From Candidatus Hikarchaeia archaeon HikBin5 (lineage in GTDB: Archaea; Halobacteriota; Halobacteria; Halobacteriales; Hikarchaeaceae), in the NCBI GenBank assembly GCA_009889625.1, contig WTZU01000004.1:1-64000 (forward strand): 64,000 nucleotides of DNA, given 5' to 3'. The translations under genes and the position numbers were made by a program. Under the pieces are notes generated by a model. That model was not told where the DNA came from, ran no database searches, and was given only the letters and a program-made list of their open reading frames with translations. Position 1 is the stretch's first letter. Every line of letters begins with the position of its first letter. This document shows positions 1 to 12,038 of the stretch, one piece after another.

Positions 1-995
1 CAATACTTTAAGAAAATTTTCTGTATCTCTTCTGGATCTGATGTTTTTGTAAGACTCAGAGCTAGTAGTATCGCCGCTTTTTGAGGCGATAGTGTATCAC
101 CCCAAATAAACGGTCCTCCTTCCAATACCGTACGTCTACGGTATGGCCATCCATCGGATCCTCTGTGGCTCATTACCACTGGGACAATTTCTGCCGCACA
201 CCGCAACTGTTCTGCCTGACCTCCTCCATTTGGTTCTGCAGGGGCACCTGTTGGGAACCCTGCATAAACAATCCCTTGTGCTCCCATTTCAATTTCATGA
301 GGGATTCCACTCCCATCTGCATTGGCTATTGAGTATTCCACCACGACTTTTGGAAAAGTTTCTGCACTTGATGTAGAGAGATCAAAAATCACATCTGGTG
401 CATGCCCCCTCTGAGTTTCTCGGTAATATTGGACATACCCATATTTGTCACACAAACCTAGCACTCCTATGTCTCCTGAAGACCACGCATCAGGACGGCT
501 AGTAACCACTTTAGTCACTTCTCTTGCAGAATGAATTTGATCATTCAATACAACTAACGCCCCTCTATTTTTTGATTCCTTTCTGCTCGCAACCCTGATC
601 GCATCAACGAGATTTCTATCGCCATCATTCCCAACCATTCCGTGATTTCTCTGAGATGCAGTCAACACAACAGGCCTCTCTGTTTTCACCACCAAATTCA
701 AAAAATAAGCCGTTTCTTCTAATGTATTTGACCCACTCGTAACGACAAAACCATCTGGGCAATCTTCCTCTTCTGTGAATGAATTAATCCTCTTAGCCAA
801 TTCATACCAAATTTCAGAAGTCATTGATTGGCTCCCCACACTAGCTACATCTTCGACCGTTACCTCTGCAACATCTCCTATCTCTGGAATCCTGTCTAAT
901 AACTCTCTCCCAGGGAGATATCCTTCTACATTTAGGTCGTTTTGGATAGTTCCGCCCGTGGTCAGAACATGTACTCTAGGCATAGAATTTACCAT
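1..995 (-). CDS. L-asparaginase family protein (partial, C-terminus beyond window start)
   Basis: Reverse-strand translation begins MVNSMPRVHVLTTGGTIQND and continues GFVVTSGSNTLEETAYFLNL and RPVVLTASQR, the asparaginase TGGTI and TxGTDT-like motifs. GGAGG lies just upstream of the ATG. It is absent from the ORF track, probably because it has no stop inside the window. Confidence 0.88.
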   Translation of the reverse strand, partial: MVNSMPRVHVLTTGGTIQNDLNVEGYLPGRELLDRIPEIGDVAEVTVEDVASVGSQSMTSEIWYELAKRINSFTEEEDCPDGFVVTSGSNTLEETAYFLNLVVKTERPVVLTASQRNHGMVGNDGDRNLVDAIRVASRKESKNRGALVVLNDQIHSAREVTKVVTSRPDAWSSGDIGVLGLCDKYGYVQYYRETQRGHAPDVIFDLSTSSAETFPKVVVEYSIANADGSGIPHEIEMGAQGIVYAGFPTGAPAEPNGGGQAEQLRCAAEIVPVVMSHRGSDGWPYRRRTVLEGGPFIWGDTLSPQKAAILLALSLTKTSDPEEIQKIFLKY

Positions 996-1140
996 ATTAA
1001 TAACCTCCACTCCCTCGTACTAAAACTTAGCTTGTTCACTTCAATACCTCTTCTACTACTCAACAATTGACGTTCTCCAAATAGACCATTGTAGTAAAGA
1101 AGACCAGTGAATTTAACCCTCGGATACATCTTTTCTATTC

Positions 1141-2442
1141 ATGGACGAAAATCTTCAACGCGTCTTCGAACAAATTAATGAAGCAGACACATTATCACTA
1201 GCAAAACAATTAATATCCATCCCAAGTCCACCTGGGGATGAAGGTCCAGTAGGGGTATTTATGGCAGATTGGATGAAAGAACACGGTCTTTCTGGAAGAT
1301 TGCAGGAAATTGGCCCGGAACGTTACAATGCAATCGGAAGAATTCATGGAATAAATCCCGACGAAGGAAAGTCTCTCATGTATAATGGCCATCTTGACAC
1401 GAGCCAAGGGGGACTCGATCCCCATGATGAATATTTGGTTTATGGCGAATTATCAAATCATAAATCCTGGCAACCTGTGCCTTACATGGAAGACGGACGG
1501 CTCTATGGTGCTGGAAGTTCCAACTGCAAAGGAAATGTAGCAACTTTCATGATTGCAGCAAAAGCGATTAAAGATTCTGGCATTGAGCTCAACAACGATT
1601 TAATTCTGGCAGGAGTTGCAGCCGAAACTGGAAAAGCGGAGATTGATCAATATCAAGGTCCTCGCTACCGCGGTCATGGCATTGGAACTCAACAATTACT
1701 CAATGCGGGGGTGACTTCAGATTACGCGGTTGTAGTCGAAAGTTCACGTATGTTGGTAAATTGGGCTTTGCCTGGGGTTCTCTATCTTAAACTAACTGTA
1801 AAGGGCCACCCTGCATACATACCTTATATTGACAATTCCCGCCATCCTATCTATAAGGCACTGCCTATCATCGATGCGATACGAGAATGGGGTGAGCAAT
1901 ACACCAAAGATAACATTTACACATATTCTGGCGCGGATGGAAAACCACGGGGCGAGATCCGACCAAATGTAAATGTTGGTTCTATCAGGGCTGGTGCTCC
2001 TCCTAAACCAAATTACCAACCCGCAGTATTGAATATGTATGTCGATATTCGAACCTCTCCTGCCCGATTACCTCAAGATGTGGATAGGGAATTCCGTGCC
2101 TTTGTTCGGAGCCTCGACCCCGAAATTGAAATTGTAACATATCGATCTCAGACTGGATCTGCCCCCGAAGCAACATTTGTCGAAGATCTAACCAATCACA
2201 TAGAAAATTCATATCGAACTGTGTATCAAACAGATCCGATACCCCTCCATTGGGAGCAGCATAGCAGATGGCACGATGTTATCATCTATCACGAACATGG
2301 AATCCCTTGCGTCAAGTGTGGACCTGGACCTGGACCTGAGGGATCTGACTACACTCGAAGATCTTTAAGCCCCGAAGAACTAGTACAGGCGGCAAAAATG
2401 TATGCATCAGCCGCTTTATCCATTTGCAAAGTCGCCGAATAG
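1141..2442 (+). CDS. M20 family metallopeptidase (ArgE/DapE/acetylornithine deacetylase-like)
   Basis: 433 aa; YNGHLDT, GAGSSNCKGNVATFM and a C-terminal GPGPEGSDYTRRSLSPEEL pattern typical of M20 peptidases. Confidence 0.85.
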   Translation: MDENLQRVFEQINEADTLSLAKQLISIPSPPGDEGPVGVFMADWMKEHGLSGRLQEIGPERYNAIGRIHGINPDEGKSLMYNGHLDTSQGGLDPHDEYLVYGELSNHKSWQPVPYMEDGRLYGAGSSNCKGNVATFMIAAKAIKDSGIELNNDLILAGVAAETGKAEIDQYQGPRYRGHGIGTQQLLNAGVTSDYAVVVESSRMLVNWALPGVLYLKLTVKGHPAYIPYIDNSRHPIYKALPIIDAIREWGEQYTKDNIYTYSGADGKPRGEIRPNVNVGSIRAGAPPKPNYQPAVLNMYVDIRTSPARLPQDVDREFRAFVRSLDPEIEIVTYRSQTGSAPEATFVEDLTNHIENSYRTVYQTDPIPLHWEQHSRWHDVIIYHEHGIPCVKCGPGPGPEGSDYTRRSLSPEELVQAAKMYASAALSICKVAE

Positions 2443-2516
2443 AGCATTAATTCATTTGAAAATTAATAGGAATTTGAACTCCAAAAAGTTACCAGGAGCC
2501 GAACCCCTCGTAAGAT

Positions 2517-2589
2517 CGCCTCGGCCGGGATTTGAACCCGAGTCACGACCGTGACAGGGTCGTATGATAGGCCACTACACCACCGAGGC
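2517..2589 (-). tRNA. tRNA-Asp (GTC)
   Basis: Reverse complement GCCTCGGTGGTGTAGTGGCCTATCATACGACCCTGTCACGGTCGTGACTCGGGTTCAAATCCCGGCCGAGGC; acceptor stem pairs, GTTCAAATC T-loop, anticodon GTC. Confidence 0.95.
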
Positions 2590-2717
2590 TTGTGTATCGC
2601 TATCCGATTTTAATCGACAGCGCTGCAAGCTACCCCACATTTAAACTTAAAACTTTGCAAAAAAATTTTCAGATATGGAGAAACTATTTGTATGTCGAGT
2701 CCCCACACTTAGACATC

Positions 2718-2738
2718 GATGGGCGCAGTTAGCCCATC
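2718..2738. promoter_or_regulatory. Perfect 7-bp inverted repeat (GATGGGC-gcagtta-GCCCATC) in the region upstream of rpoH
   Basis: Directly visible inverted repeat between the divergent tRNA-Asp and rpoH; followed by a C/T-rich tract. Confidence 0.55.
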
Positions 2739-2855
2739 TCCCTCCCCCCCCATTAGCTGTGCGTTTGTTTTAACAAGTTTTAAATGGGTGCTCTCCTTAT
2801 ATTAGTGCAGTCTTTCGTGAGCAACGTCTCTCAACCCCCAACTTTAAAAGCAACT

Positions 2856-3083
2856 ATGTCAGATAGATCTAATCATAAACTTGTACCTTTACATGAACGC
2901 TTAGAAGATGAAGAAGCACATTCTCTACTCGAGGAATATCGTATCTCTCTAACCGATCTCCCAAAAATACGAATCTCCGATGCTGCATTACCTCCTGGTG
3001 TCTCAATAGGCGATGTAATCAGAATCACTAGGGATTCTCGGACAATTGAAAAAGCAATAGCATACAGGGTGGTGGTCGAATGA
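2856..3083 (+). CDS. rpoH: DNA-directed RNA polymerase subunit H
   Basis: 75 aa from MSDRSNHKLVPLHERL; HKLVPxHE and LPKIxxxDxxxxxxxxxxGDVIRITR are RpoH/Rpb5 hallmarks. Start placed at the internal ATG (the ORF track begins at 2784). Confidence 0.93.
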   Translation: MSDRSNHKLVPLHERLEDEEAHSLLEEYRISLTDLPKIRISDAALPPGVSIGDVIRITRDSRTIEKAIAYRVVVE

Positions 3084-4654
3084 AACTCACCAATGAGGAC
3101 AGAAGGGCTCTATCTGAGTCATATTTCTCAAAAACCCGCCTCGCAGAACACCATTTCCGCTCTTTCAACGCATTCATTGAACACGGAATGCAAGATGTGG
3201 TTTCTGAAAAACGTGTAATTGAGACTGACATTGGAGACAAAGGAGATGTCCCTCCCATTTATGTCGAACTAGGGAATATAAGAGTGACAACTCCTCGTGT
3301 AAGAGAAGCAGATGGATCAGAAGAATTGCTATATCCTCAGGAAGCCCGACTAAGGAATCTTACCTATTCTGCTCCTTTATTCATGGAAATGAGCATCTTA
3401 CAGGGACGTGGAGACCATGCCAAAGTCTTAGATGAAGCAGAAATCAAAATCGGCAGAATGCCTATTATGCTCAGGTCTAGTGTCTGTAATATCTCTAATT
3501 TTTCTCACGAAGAGCTAATAGAAATTGGAGAAGATCCTGAAGATCCTGGTGGCTATTTCATAGTAAATGGATCTGAACGTGTTCTAATGACCTCCGAAGA
3601 CCTATCTCCTAACAAAATCATAGCCGAATACGATTCTCGATATGGCGACCAAATCCAAGTGGCAAAGACGTTCAGCCAACGAAGAGGATATCGCGCATTA
3701 GTACTCGTTGAACGCTCCCGAGATGGTATTCTCGAAGTCAATTTCCCTAGCATCTCTGGTTTTGTGAACTTTGTCACATTAGTGCGGGCACTCGGACTAG
3801 AGAGCGACGAAGAAATTGTCAAGAGGGTCTCAGATGACCCTGAAATTATCAAATTCATGTTAGAAAATCTAGAGGAGGCCACTGTACAAACCCACGAAGA
3901 AGCAATTCAAAAATTAGGCAGCAGAGTAGCAAGTGGACAGGGAAGAAATTATCAATTAAAACGTGCAACATATATTATCGATCGTTATCTATTACCTCAT
4001 TTACATCAATCTGGATTTTCAGACGAGGATACTCGTATTGCTAAAGCGTATTATCTCTGTCGAATGGCAGAAGCCTGCTTTGAACTTGCATTAGGAAGAC
4101 GTGCCCCTGATGATAAAGACCATTACTCGAATAAACGTTTGAAAGTATCTGGGGATTTAATGCAAGATTTATTTAGAACGGCATTAAACAAACTCGCCCG
4201 GGATGTCAAATATCAGCTAGAGCGAGCACACATGCGAAATCGAAATCTAACCGTCAGTACTGTCGTAAGATCGGACGTCCTCACCGAGAGACTAGAACAC
4301 CCACTAGCCACCGGAAATTGGGTAGGGGGCAGGTCTGGAGTTTCACAACTAGTTGACCGGACTGATTTCATGGGTGTCCTCTCACATCTGCGAAGACTAA
4401 GAAGTCCACTTTCACGCAGCCAACCACATTTCGAAGCCCGAGATCTCCATGCTACTCAATGGGGTCGAATCTGTCCTTCTGAGACTCCCGAGGGACCAAA
4501 TTGTGGTCTAGTAAAGAATTTCGCACAGGCAATGGAACTCTCCCAGTCTGTACCTGATGGAGATAAACTTGTACAAGAACTCTTTTCACTCGGGGTAAAC
4601 CGACTCCCTGGATTCGCCGAATTAAATCCAAACTTAGAGGAGGAGGCATCTTAA
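3080..4654 (+). CDS. rpoB2: DNA-directed RNA polymerase subunit B''
   Basis: 524 aa; [22 protein letters not shown] and [19 protein letters not shown] motifs; overlaps the rpoH stop. Confidence 0.97.
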   Translation: MKLTNEDRRALSESYFSKTRLAEHHFRSFNAFIEHGMQDVVSEKRVIETDIGDKGDVPPIYVELGNIRVTTPRVREADGSEELLYPQEARLRNLTYSAPLFMEMSILQGRGDHAKVLDEAEIKIGRMPIMLRSSVCNISNFSHEELIEIGEDPEDPGGYFIVNGSERVLMTSEDLSPNKIIAEYDSRYGDQIQVAKTFSQRRGYRALVLVERSRDGILEVNFPSISGFVNFVTLVRALGLESDEEIVKRVSDDPEIIKFMLENLEEATVQTHEEAIQKLGSRVASGQGRNYQLKRATYIIDRYLLPHLHQSGFSDEDTRIAKAYYLCRMAEACFELALGRRAPDDKDHYSNKRLKVSGDLMQDLFRTALNKLARDVKYQLERAHMRNRNLTVSTVVRSDVLTERLEHPLATGNWVGGRSGVSQLVDRTDFMGVLSHLRRLRSPLSRSQPHFEARDLHATQWGRICPSETPEGPNCGLVKNFAQAMELSQSVPDGDKLVQELFSLGVNRLPGFAELNPNLEEEAS

Positions 4655-4656
4655 TA

Positions 4657-6480
4657 ATGGCAAGAGAAGCAAAAGTTTACTTAAGTGGTAGTCTCATTGG
4701 GACTCACCCAAAACCAAAGGTTCTCGTATCTCGACTAAGAGAACTTCGGAGAAATAATTCCATGAGTGGCATGGTAAATGTTTCTTATAATGCTGGGACG
4801 AATGAAGTCATAGTCAATGCAGATGCTGGCCGGGCTAGGAGGCCCCTTTTAGTTGTCAAAGATGGAGAACTAGTCATCACTCGAGAAGAAATGGATTTAT
4901 TCCACTCAGGAGAAATCACCTTCCTCGAGTTAAGCACTAATGGGAGGATCGAGTTCATAGATGCAGAAGAAGAAGAGGACTTGTTGGTGGCGCTCAACGA
5001 AAAAGAAATCACTCCCGAAACTACACATATGGAAATTGATCCGCAGCTCATTTTTGGAATAGGGGCTGGAATGGTTCCTTACCCTGAACATAATGCATCT
5101 CCTCGAATTACGATGGGATCTGGTATGATGAAACAATCTCTAGGCATGTGTGCGGCAAATTATCGAATTAGACCTGACACTAGACAACATTTACTTCAAT
5201 ATCCGCAGCTTGCTCTAGTAACTACTCAAACCTCCCAGCAAATTGGATATGACGATCGTCCAGCGGCACAAAACTTTGTTGTTGCAGTCATGTCATATGA
5301 AGGTTTCAATATAGAAGATGCTCTAGTTATGAACCGAGGATCAATCGAACGGGCACTAGGTAGGTCTCACTTTTTCAGGACATATGAAGGTGCAGAACGG
5401 AGATATCCTGGTGGCCAAGAAGACCGATTCGAAATACCCGATCAAGAAATTAGAGGGGCAAGAGGGGAGGAGTCTTATACTCATTTGGCAGAAGATGGTA
5501 TCATTGAACCAGAAACTATTGTAAATGAAAATGATGTTCTGCTGGGAAAAACTTCACCTCCTCGATTTTTAGAAGAACCCAATGATATGGGTGGCCTCTC
5601 CCCTCAAAAAAGGAGAGAGACTAGTGTAACTATGAGATCTGGAGAAAAGGGTATTGTCGACACAGTAACTCTGATGGAAGGTGATGATGGATCTAAATTG
5701 GCCAAGGTCAGTGTCCGCGACGAGCGGATACCCGAACTAGGTGATAAATTTGCATCTCGTCATGGTCAGAAAGGGGTGTTGGGCCATCTAGCTCCTCAGG
5801 AAGATATGCCTTTCACTAGCGAAGGCGTAGTGCCCGACTTAGTCATAAATCCACATGCACTCCCCTCTCGAATGACTGTCGGACATGTCCTCGAGATGCT
5901 AGGTGGAAAAGTAGGCTCTCTTGAAGGCCGAAGAGTCAATGGAACTGCCTTCACAGGAGAAGACGGAGATAGCCTTAGAAACTCACTCGAAGAACATGGT
6001 TTCATGTCTTCCGGAAAAGAAACAATGCATTCTGGTGTTACTGGGGAAAAAATTCAAGCTGATATCTTCGTTGGGGTTATATTGTACCATAAACTGTACC
6101 ATATGGTCAGCAATAAATTACATTCAAGGTCTCGTGGACCCGTCCAAGTTTTAACCCGTCAACCAACCGAAGGTAGGGCCAGGGAAGGTGGACTCCGTGT
6201 GGGTGAAATGGAACGGGATGTACTCATCGGACATGGGGCTGCACTTACTTTGAAAGAACGTTTATTGGACGAATCAGACCGCGAGTCAATTCCAATTTGT
6301 GGTTCCTGTGGTATGGTTGCAATAGAACATAGGGCACATCGCCGAGTATATTGCCCCAATTGCGGCGAAGAAACAGACGTACATGATGTGGAGCTGAGTT
6401 ACGCGTTTAAATTACTCCTAGATGAAATGAAAGCACTTGGAATTTCCCCACGATTACAACTAGATTATTCGGTTTACTGA
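4657..6480 (+). CDS. rpoB1: DNA-directed RNA polymerase subunit B'
   Basis: 607 aa; [62 protein letters not shown] and a C-terminal zinc ribbon. Confidence 0.97.
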   Translation: MAREAKVYLSGSLIGTHPKPKVLVSRLRELRRNNSMSGMVNVSYNAGTNEVIVNADAGRARRPLLVVKDGELVITREEMDLFHSGEITFLELSTNGRIEFIDAEEEEDLLVALNEKEITPETTHMEIDPQLIFGIGAGMVPYPEHNASPRITMGSGMMKQSLGMCAANYRIRPDTRQHLLQYPQLALVTTQTSQQIGYDDRPAAQNFVVAVMSYEGFNIEDALVMNRGSIERALGRSHFFRTYEGAERRYPGGQEDRFEIPDQEIRGARGEESYTHLAEDGIIEPETIVNENDVLLGKTSPPRFLEEPNDMGGLSPQKRRETSVTMRSGEKGIVDTVTLMEGDDGSKLAKVSVRDERIPELGDKFASRHGQKGVLGHLAPQEDMPFTSEGVVPDLVINPHALPSRMTVGHVLEMLGGKVGSLEGRRVNGTAFTGEDGDSLRNSLEEHGFMSSGKETMHSGVTGEKIQADIFVGVILYHKLYHMVSNKLHSRSRGPVQVLTRQPTEGRAREGGLRVGEMERDVLIGHGAALTLKERLLDESDRESIPICGSCGMVAIEHRAHRRVYCPNCGEETDVHDVELSYAFKLLLDEMKALGISPRLQLDYSVY

Positions 6481-6486
6481 TAACTT

Positions 6487-9408
6487 ATGAGAACACTACA
6501 AACACCAAAAGAAATTAAATCAATCAGCTTCGGACTGATGGACCCCGATGAATATCGAGAAATGTCTGCAACTAAGGTTATTACTGCAGATACCTACGAC
6601 GACGATGGGTTCCCCATTGATATGGGTTTGATGGACCCTCGATTGGGTGTAATTGACCCTGGTTTGGAATGTCGAACATGTGGCCAGAGAGCAGGATCTT
6701 GTAATGGTCATTTTGGCCATATCGAGCTAGCAGCACCCGTCATACATGTCAGCTTTTCAAAACTCATCCGAAGGCTTCTCAGAGCAACTTGTAGAAAATG
6801 CTCCCGAATCTGCTTGACAGAAGAAGAAAAATCCAGCGTTATAGAACAATACAAACGTGCCCGGGAATTAATGCATTCGGCAGAAACTGTAGCAAAAGAT
6901 GTCGTTAGAATGACAAAAAAACATGACTGTTGTCCCCACCCCGATTGCGGCGCACAACAATACGATATCCAGCACGAAAAACCCACTACTTTTTACGAAG
7001 TACAAGATGTTCTTTCAACTGATTATTCCAATCTAATCCTCAATGCCATGCAACCTGATCCAGAAGATGAGGATTCAGTTGGACTTTCCCCTTCTGAACT
7101 AGCAGAATCAACAAAAATTCCTCTAGATCGCATCAACCAAATAATATCTGGGGAATTCCGCCCACTAGAAGAAGATAGAATTGCAATTCAAAAGGTACTC
7201 AAAATAGATCTAACCGTAAAAGACGCGAATAAATTAATGCCCTCTGAAATCCGTGATTGGTTTGAAGACATACCTAACGAGGATTTAGAAGTACTAGGTA
7301 TTGATTATTCCAATTCTAGGCCCGAATGGATGATTTTAACTGTTCTTCCGGTACCTCCTGTCACTACCCGGCCATCAATAACTTTGGACAATGGACAAAG
7401 ATCTGAAGATGATCTGACGCATAAACTTGTGGACATAATCCGAATCAATCAACGTTTCATGGAAAATAGAGAAGCTGGGGCGCCGCAATTAATCATTGAA
7501 GATCTTTGGGAGTTGCTACAATACCACGTAACTACTTTCATGGATAATGAGATTTCTGGAACTCCTCCTGCCCGCCATAGATCCGGTCGGCCACTAAAAA
7601 CCCTTTCCCAGAGATTAAAAGGGAAAGAAGGTAGATTCCGTGGCAGCCTCTCTGGAAAACGTGTCAATTTCTCTGCACGTACTGTGATTAGTCCCGATCC
7701 AACTCTCTCTTTAAATGAGGTCGGCGTCCCCGAACCCGTCGCAATTGAAATGACGCAAACTATGATCATAAACGATTCTAATATCGAACGTGCACGTCTC
7801 TATGTGCACAATGGGCCTTTTGTTCATCCTGGCGCAAATTATGTCACACGTGAGGATGGAAGGAGACTTAAAGTAACTGAGAAAAATTGTGCGGAACTCT
7901 CTGAAAGAATTGAGGCCGGCTGGACCGTCAACCGCCATTTAATCGATGGAGATATCGTTCTATTCAATCGGCAACCTTCCTTACATCGAATGTCTATCAT
8001 GGCACATGAAGTTGTAGTCATGCCGTATAAAACCTTCAGACTTAACACAGTCGTCTGTCCTCCTTATAATGCTGATTTCGACGGGGATGAAATGAATTTG
8101 CATGCTCTACAGAATGAAGAAGCACGGGCAGAAGCACGTGTGCTTATGAGGGTACAAGAACAAATACTCTCTCCCCGCTTTGGAGAAAATATTATCGGAG
8201 CAATTCAAGATCACATCACTGGAACTTATCTCTTAACTCACGAAAATCCTAGTTTCAATGAAACCCAATCATTGGATTTACTCCGAACTACAAGTATTGA
8301 TGAGCTCCCACCTGCAGATTTCGTAGGAGAAGATGGACTAGACCGGTGGTATGGAAGGACAATTTTTTCTGAACTTTTACCTCCTCAACTAGATCTAGAA
8401 TTCTCTTCTTCTGTCGGAGATACCGTTGTTATCCAAAGTGGTCAGTTAATAGGTGGTACGATAGATGAGAAAGCAATCGGTGCATTTGGAGGTGTCATCG
8501 TCGACAAAATTTTCAAAGAATTCGGTTCTAATCGTGCAAGAATATTCATCAACGAAGTATCTGGATTAGCAATGCGATCTATAATGCATTTTGGATTCTC
8601 TATTGGAATCGACGACGAATCTATCCCAAAAACAGCACAAGGAGAAATCGACAAAGCAATTTTGGAAGCTCACCAAGAAGTAGCAAATTTAATTCAATCT
8701 TATGAAGATGGAGAACTAGAGACACTTCCTGGTAGAGATGAGCTAGAAACACTTGAACTAAAGATAATGGGTGTTTTGGGAGAAACAAGAAATACCGCAG
8801 GAACTATTGCAGAGCAAAATTTCCCTGATATAAATCCTGCAGTTATCATGGCTCAATCTGGGGCAAGAGGGTCTCTGCTTAATCTAACTCAAATGTCGGC
8901 AGCAGTTGGTCAGCAAGCTGTTCGGGGAGAGCGCATAAACCGTGGTTTTGAAGACAGAACTCTTAGCCATTACCCTCGAAATGATCTCACAGCACCTGCA
9001 CGCGGATTTGTTGAAAATTCCTATACAACCGGACTAACTCCAACAGAATTTTTCTTCCATGCAATGGGGGGCCGAGAAGGACTAGTGGATACTGCCGTTC
9101 GAACTTCCAAATCTGGTTACCTCCAACGTAGGTTAATCAATGCGCTTTCTGAACTTGAAGTCCAATACGATGGGACAATTAGGGACAGCAACGATAGAAT
9201 TGTTCAATTCGAATTTGGTGAAGATGGACTTTCTCCAACTCTAGTTTCTCACAATAGTGAATTTTCTATCAACGTCCCTGAAATTGCCCAAAGAATTCTT
9301 AATCCAGAACACCAGTCCGCGCAAACCGAAGGTGTTGGATTCAGTGTTCGATCAGATGGGCCCACTCAACTTTCTGAACATGAAGATTCCCAAAAAGGAG
9401 GCAATTAA
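6487..9408 (+). CDS. rpoA1: DNA-directed RNA polymerase subunit A'
   Basis: 973 aa; [15 protein letters not shown] catalytic motif, [16 protein letters not shown], and a haloarchaeal-type insertion before [14 protein letters not shown]. Confidence 0.97.
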   Translation: MRTLQTPKEIKSISFGLMDPDEYREMSATKVITADTYDDDGFPIDMGLMDPRLGVIDPGLECRTCGQRAGSCNGHFGHIELAAPVIHVSFSKLIRRLLRATCRKCSRICLTEEEKSSVIEQYKRARELMHSAETVAKDVVRMTKKHDCCPHPDCGAQQYDIQHEKPTTFYEVQDVLSTDYSNLILNAMQPDPEDEDSVGLSPSELAESTKIPLDRINQIISGEFRPLEEDRIAIQKVLKIDLTVKDANKLMPSEIRDWFEDIPNEDLEVLGIDYSNSRPEWMILTVLPVPPVTTRPSITLDNGQRSEDDLTHKLVDIIRINQRFMENREAGAPQLIIEDLWELLQYHVTTFMDNEISGTPPARHRSGRPLKTLSQRLKGKEGRFRGSLSGKRVNFSARTVISPDPTLSLNEVGVPEPVAIEMTQTMIINDSNIERARLYVHNGPFVHPGANYVTREDGRRLKVTEKNCAELSERIEAGWTVNRHLIDGDIVLFNRQPSLHRMSIMAHEVVVMPYKTFRLNTVVCPPYNADFDGDEMNLHALQNEEARAEARVLMRVQEQILSPRFGENIIGAIQDHITGTYLLTHENPSFNETQSLDLLRTTSIDELPPADFVGEDGLDRWYGRTIFSELLPPQLDLEFSSSVGDTVVIQSGQLIGGTIDEKAIGAFGGVIVDKIFKEFGSNRARIFINEVSGLAMRSIMHFGFSIGIDDESIPKTAQGEIDKAILEAHQEVANLIQSYEDGELETLPGRDELETLELKIMGVLGETRNTAGTIAEQNFPDINPAVIMAQSGARGSLLNLTQMSAAVGQQAVRGERINRGFEDRTLSHYPRNDLTAPARGFVENSYTTGLTPTEFFFHAMGGREGLVDTAVRTSKSGYLQRRLINALSELEVQYDGTIRDSNDRIVQFEFGEDGLSPTLVSHNSEFSINVPEIAQRILNPEHQSAQTEGVGFSVRSDGPTQLSEHEDSQKGGN

Positions 9409-9410
9409 TA

Positions 9411-10844
9411 ATGGCAAACGTAACACCAGCAATACAAGAAATAATAAACTCCAAAGATCTCCCCGTCCGACTTAAAGAAGAGTTATTCTCTACATTTCAA
9501 GATTTGGAAAAAGTCACCAAAACACAAGCAAAATCTATAGCGGATGAAGTCGAATTGGTTTATCTCCGATCCAGAGTGGAACCACTCGAACCTGTCGGAA
9601 CCGTTTCCGCACAAAGTATTGGGGAGCCTGGAACTCAAATGACAATGAACACCTTCCACTATGCAGGCGTTGCCGAGATCGATGTAACTCAAGGTCTCCC
9701 ACGTTTAATCGAGCTAGTGGACGCTCGCCGAAATCCAAAAACCCCTACTATGACAATATATTTGGAGGATGAGTATGCACAAGACCAAGAAAAAGCATAC
9801 TCGGTAGTTTGGGAAATTGAATCATCCCCCTTGATAGCTCTTGGGACCATATCTACCGATCTAGTCGAGATGCACCTCAAACTTAGTCTAAATAAACAAA
9901 CCTTGATCTCTCGAGGAATGAAACCAGAACATATTGCAGCAACAATAGGGGAAAAATTAGATGTGACAATAACTAGAAAAGGACACAAAATCATCGTCGC
10001 ACCCAATACTGCCACATTCAGAGAATTGCTCCAATTAGTCTCTACACTTAGAACTTTGGTGTTTAAAGGAATTGAATCTATAGACCGAGTAGTACTTAGG
10101 AAAGAAACACTCGAAAAAGAAGAAGGAGAATATGTTCTTTATACTGAAGGTTCTGCCCTTGAAAAAGTTCTCAAAATAGAAGGTGTAGATGCTACTAGGA
10201 CCACTACCAATAATGTCCATGAAATAAACCAAACTCTGGGCATTGAGGCCGCTAGAGAAGCAATCATAAATGAGACAAAAGACACCTTAGATGGACAAGG
10301 TCTGGATGATGTTAATGTTAGACATTTAATGCTAGTTGCTGATATGATGACCCATTCTGGATCTATTAAATCTATAGGGCGGCATGGTGTATCTGGAACC
10401 AAAGGATCCGTTCTTGCCCGGGCCGCATTCGAAGTAACCGTGAACCATCTAATCGAGGCCGCGGTATATGGGGAAAGAGATGATCTCCATGGGGTAACTG
10501 AAAATGTCATTGTAGGAAAACCAATCCGATTGGGAACTGGGGATGTTCAACTTCGAATGAATCACGGATCTCATGTACCTCCTGGTTTGAAAAAGAAAAC
10601 CAAACCAAAATCAATTCCAAAAACCAAACCTGCTACTGAAAGTCCATCTACTGAGGAACCAATATTCAATTTAACAGATCTTCCTGGCGTTGGTCCAAAG
10701 AAAGCAGAAATATTGTCAGAAGCAGGATTCAATACTATAGAATCTCTTTCTGAAGCAACAGAAGATGATCTATGCGCCTTATCTGGGATAAGTGCTTCTT
10801 ATGCACAACAGCTTAAATCTACAATCGAAACGCTTCTAAAATGA
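9411..10844 (+). CDS. rpoA2: DNA-directed RNA polymerase subunit A'' with C-terminal helix-hairpin-helix extension
   Basis: 477 aa; [31 protein letters not shown]-terminal K/P linker then [58 protein letters not shown] (HhH repeats). Confidence 0.95.
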   Translation: MANVTPAIQEIINSKDLPVRLKEELFSTFQDLEKVTKTQAKSIADEVELVYLRSRVEPLEPVGTVSAQSIGEPGTQMTMNTFHYAGVAEIDVTQGLPRLIELVDARRNPKTPTMTIYLEDEYAQDQEKAYSVVWEIESSPLIALGTISTDLVEMHLKLSLNKQTLISRGMKPEHIAATIGEKLDVTITRKGHKIIVAPNTATFRELLQLVSTLRTLVFKGIESIDRVVLRKETLEKEEGEYVLYTEGSALEKVLKIEGVDATRTTTNNVHEINQTLGIEAAREAIINETKDTLDGQGLDDVNVRHLMLVADMMTHSGSIKSIGRHGVSGTKGSVLARAAFEVTVNHLIEAAVYGERDDLHGVTENVIVGKPIRLGTGDVQLRMNHGSHVPPGLKKKTKPKSIPKTKPATESPSTEEPIFNLTDLPGVGPKKAEILSEAGFNTIESLSEATEDDLCALSGISASYAQQLKSTIETLLK

Positions 10845-10860
10845 AAATAAAAAATAATAC

Positions 10861-10896
10861 TATATATAAAAATATAAAAGAAAGGTCTTTAAATAT
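10861..10896 (+). promoter_or_regulatory. Probable archaeal promoter (TATA-like boxes) for rps12-rps7
   Basis: TATATATAAAAATATAAAAG and CTTTAAATA in the 79-nt gap between rpoA2 and rps12. Confidence 0.5.
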
Positions 10897-10923
10897 GTAC
10901 ACTCGAGGAACAATTCAATAATA

Positions 10924-11352
10924 ATGTCTAACGGTAAATACGCAGCAAGAAAACTAAAGCAAGATCGCCAAAAACAAAGGTGGTCCAAGCCAACATACGC
11001 AAGACGGAAGAAGGGCCTAGGGAAAAAATCAGACCCTTTGGAAGGCGCTCCCCAGGGACGGGGAATTGTCTTAGAAAAAGTAGGCATTGAAGCAAAACAG
11101 CCAAACTCCGCAATACGAAAGTGTGTCCGGGTCCAATTAATTAAAAACGGAAAGCAAGTAACTGCATTTTGCCCTGGGAATGCTGCCATATCGTTCATTG
11201 ATGAACATGATGAAGTTCTTATTTCTGGAATTGGAGGTGCAACCGGGAGGACCATGGGGGATCTTTCTGGTGTGAATTATAAAGTAGAACAAGTCAATGG
11301 TGTTAGCCTTCTTGAAATGGTTAGGGGCAACCGGGAGAAACCAGTACGCTGA
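10924..11352 (+). CDS. rps12: 30S ribosomal protein S12
   Basis: 142 aa; [40 protein letters not shown]. Confidence 0.97.
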   Translation: MSNGKYAARKLKQDRQKQRWSKPTYARRKKGLGKKSDPLEGAPQGRGIVLEKVGIEAKQPNSAIRKCVRVQLIKNGKQVTAFCPGNAAISFIDEHDEVLISGIGGATGRTMGDLSGVNYKVEQVNGVSLLEMVRGNREKPVR

Positions 11353-11354
11353 TC

Positions 11355-11969
11355 ATGGAAGAAGAAGCACAAAACAACGATTCTTTTGCGGAAGAACCAA
11401 ACGTTCTATTGCCTCTGTCCGATCTATTTGGAAAATGGAGTCTTCAAGAGATAGAACACGCCGATATAGGTCTCCAACGTTATATCGTCCTCGACTCCTT
11501 TTCCGATTCTCGTGGAAAACACTCTGCAAAACAATTCCAAAAATCCGAGGTTAGTTCATTAGAACGGCTATCCAATCGAATAATGTCTCCCGGAAAGAAT
11601 TCTGGAAAAAAACAAAAAGCATCTCAGATACTCAAAGATTCATTCGATCTAATTCACACAAAAACCGAAGAAAATCCTGTTCAGATTTTCGTCCGTGCCA
11701 TTGAGAATGCTGCCCCTCGTGAAGAGACTGTCCGATTAAAGTACGGGGGTGTATCAGTTCCAAAAGCTGTAGACGTTTCCCCTCAACGGAGGGTAGATTT
11801 GGCTATAAAGTTCCTTGCAGAAGGAACTAGGAGTGCTTCTTTCAAAAAGAAAACTTCTGCACATCAGGCACTCGCGGCACAATTAATTGGAGCTGCAGAA
11901 TATGATGCATCTACTTATGCAATCCGTCACAAAGAAGAGAAAGAGAGAGTTGCAGCCGCAGCTCGATAA
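11355..11969 (+). CDS. rps7: 30S ribosomal protein S7
   Basis: 204 aa; NPVQIFVRAIENAAPREETVRLKYGGVSVPKAVDVSPQRRVDLA. Confidence 0.96.
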   Translation: MEEEAQNNDSFAEEPNVLLPLSDLFGKWSLQEIEHADIGLQRYIVLDSFSDSRGKHSAKQFQKSEVSSLERLSNRIMSPGKNSGKKQKASQILKDSFDLIHTKTEENPVQIFVRAIENAAPREETVRLKYGGVSVPKAVDVSPQRRVDLAIKFLAEGTRSASFKKKTSAHQALAAQLIGAAEYDASTYAIRHKEEKERVAAAAR

Positions 11970-12038
11970 TTCTCAAAATTAAGTTATATTTCAAATCCGT
12001 TATTTGATAACAGCCCAATTCTAATCTTATGTTGAATA

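Noticed and set aside
143-1023. Small plus-strand ORFs at 143-376 and 775-1023
   Set aside because: Both are antisense to the partial asparaginase gene, which explains the sequence better.
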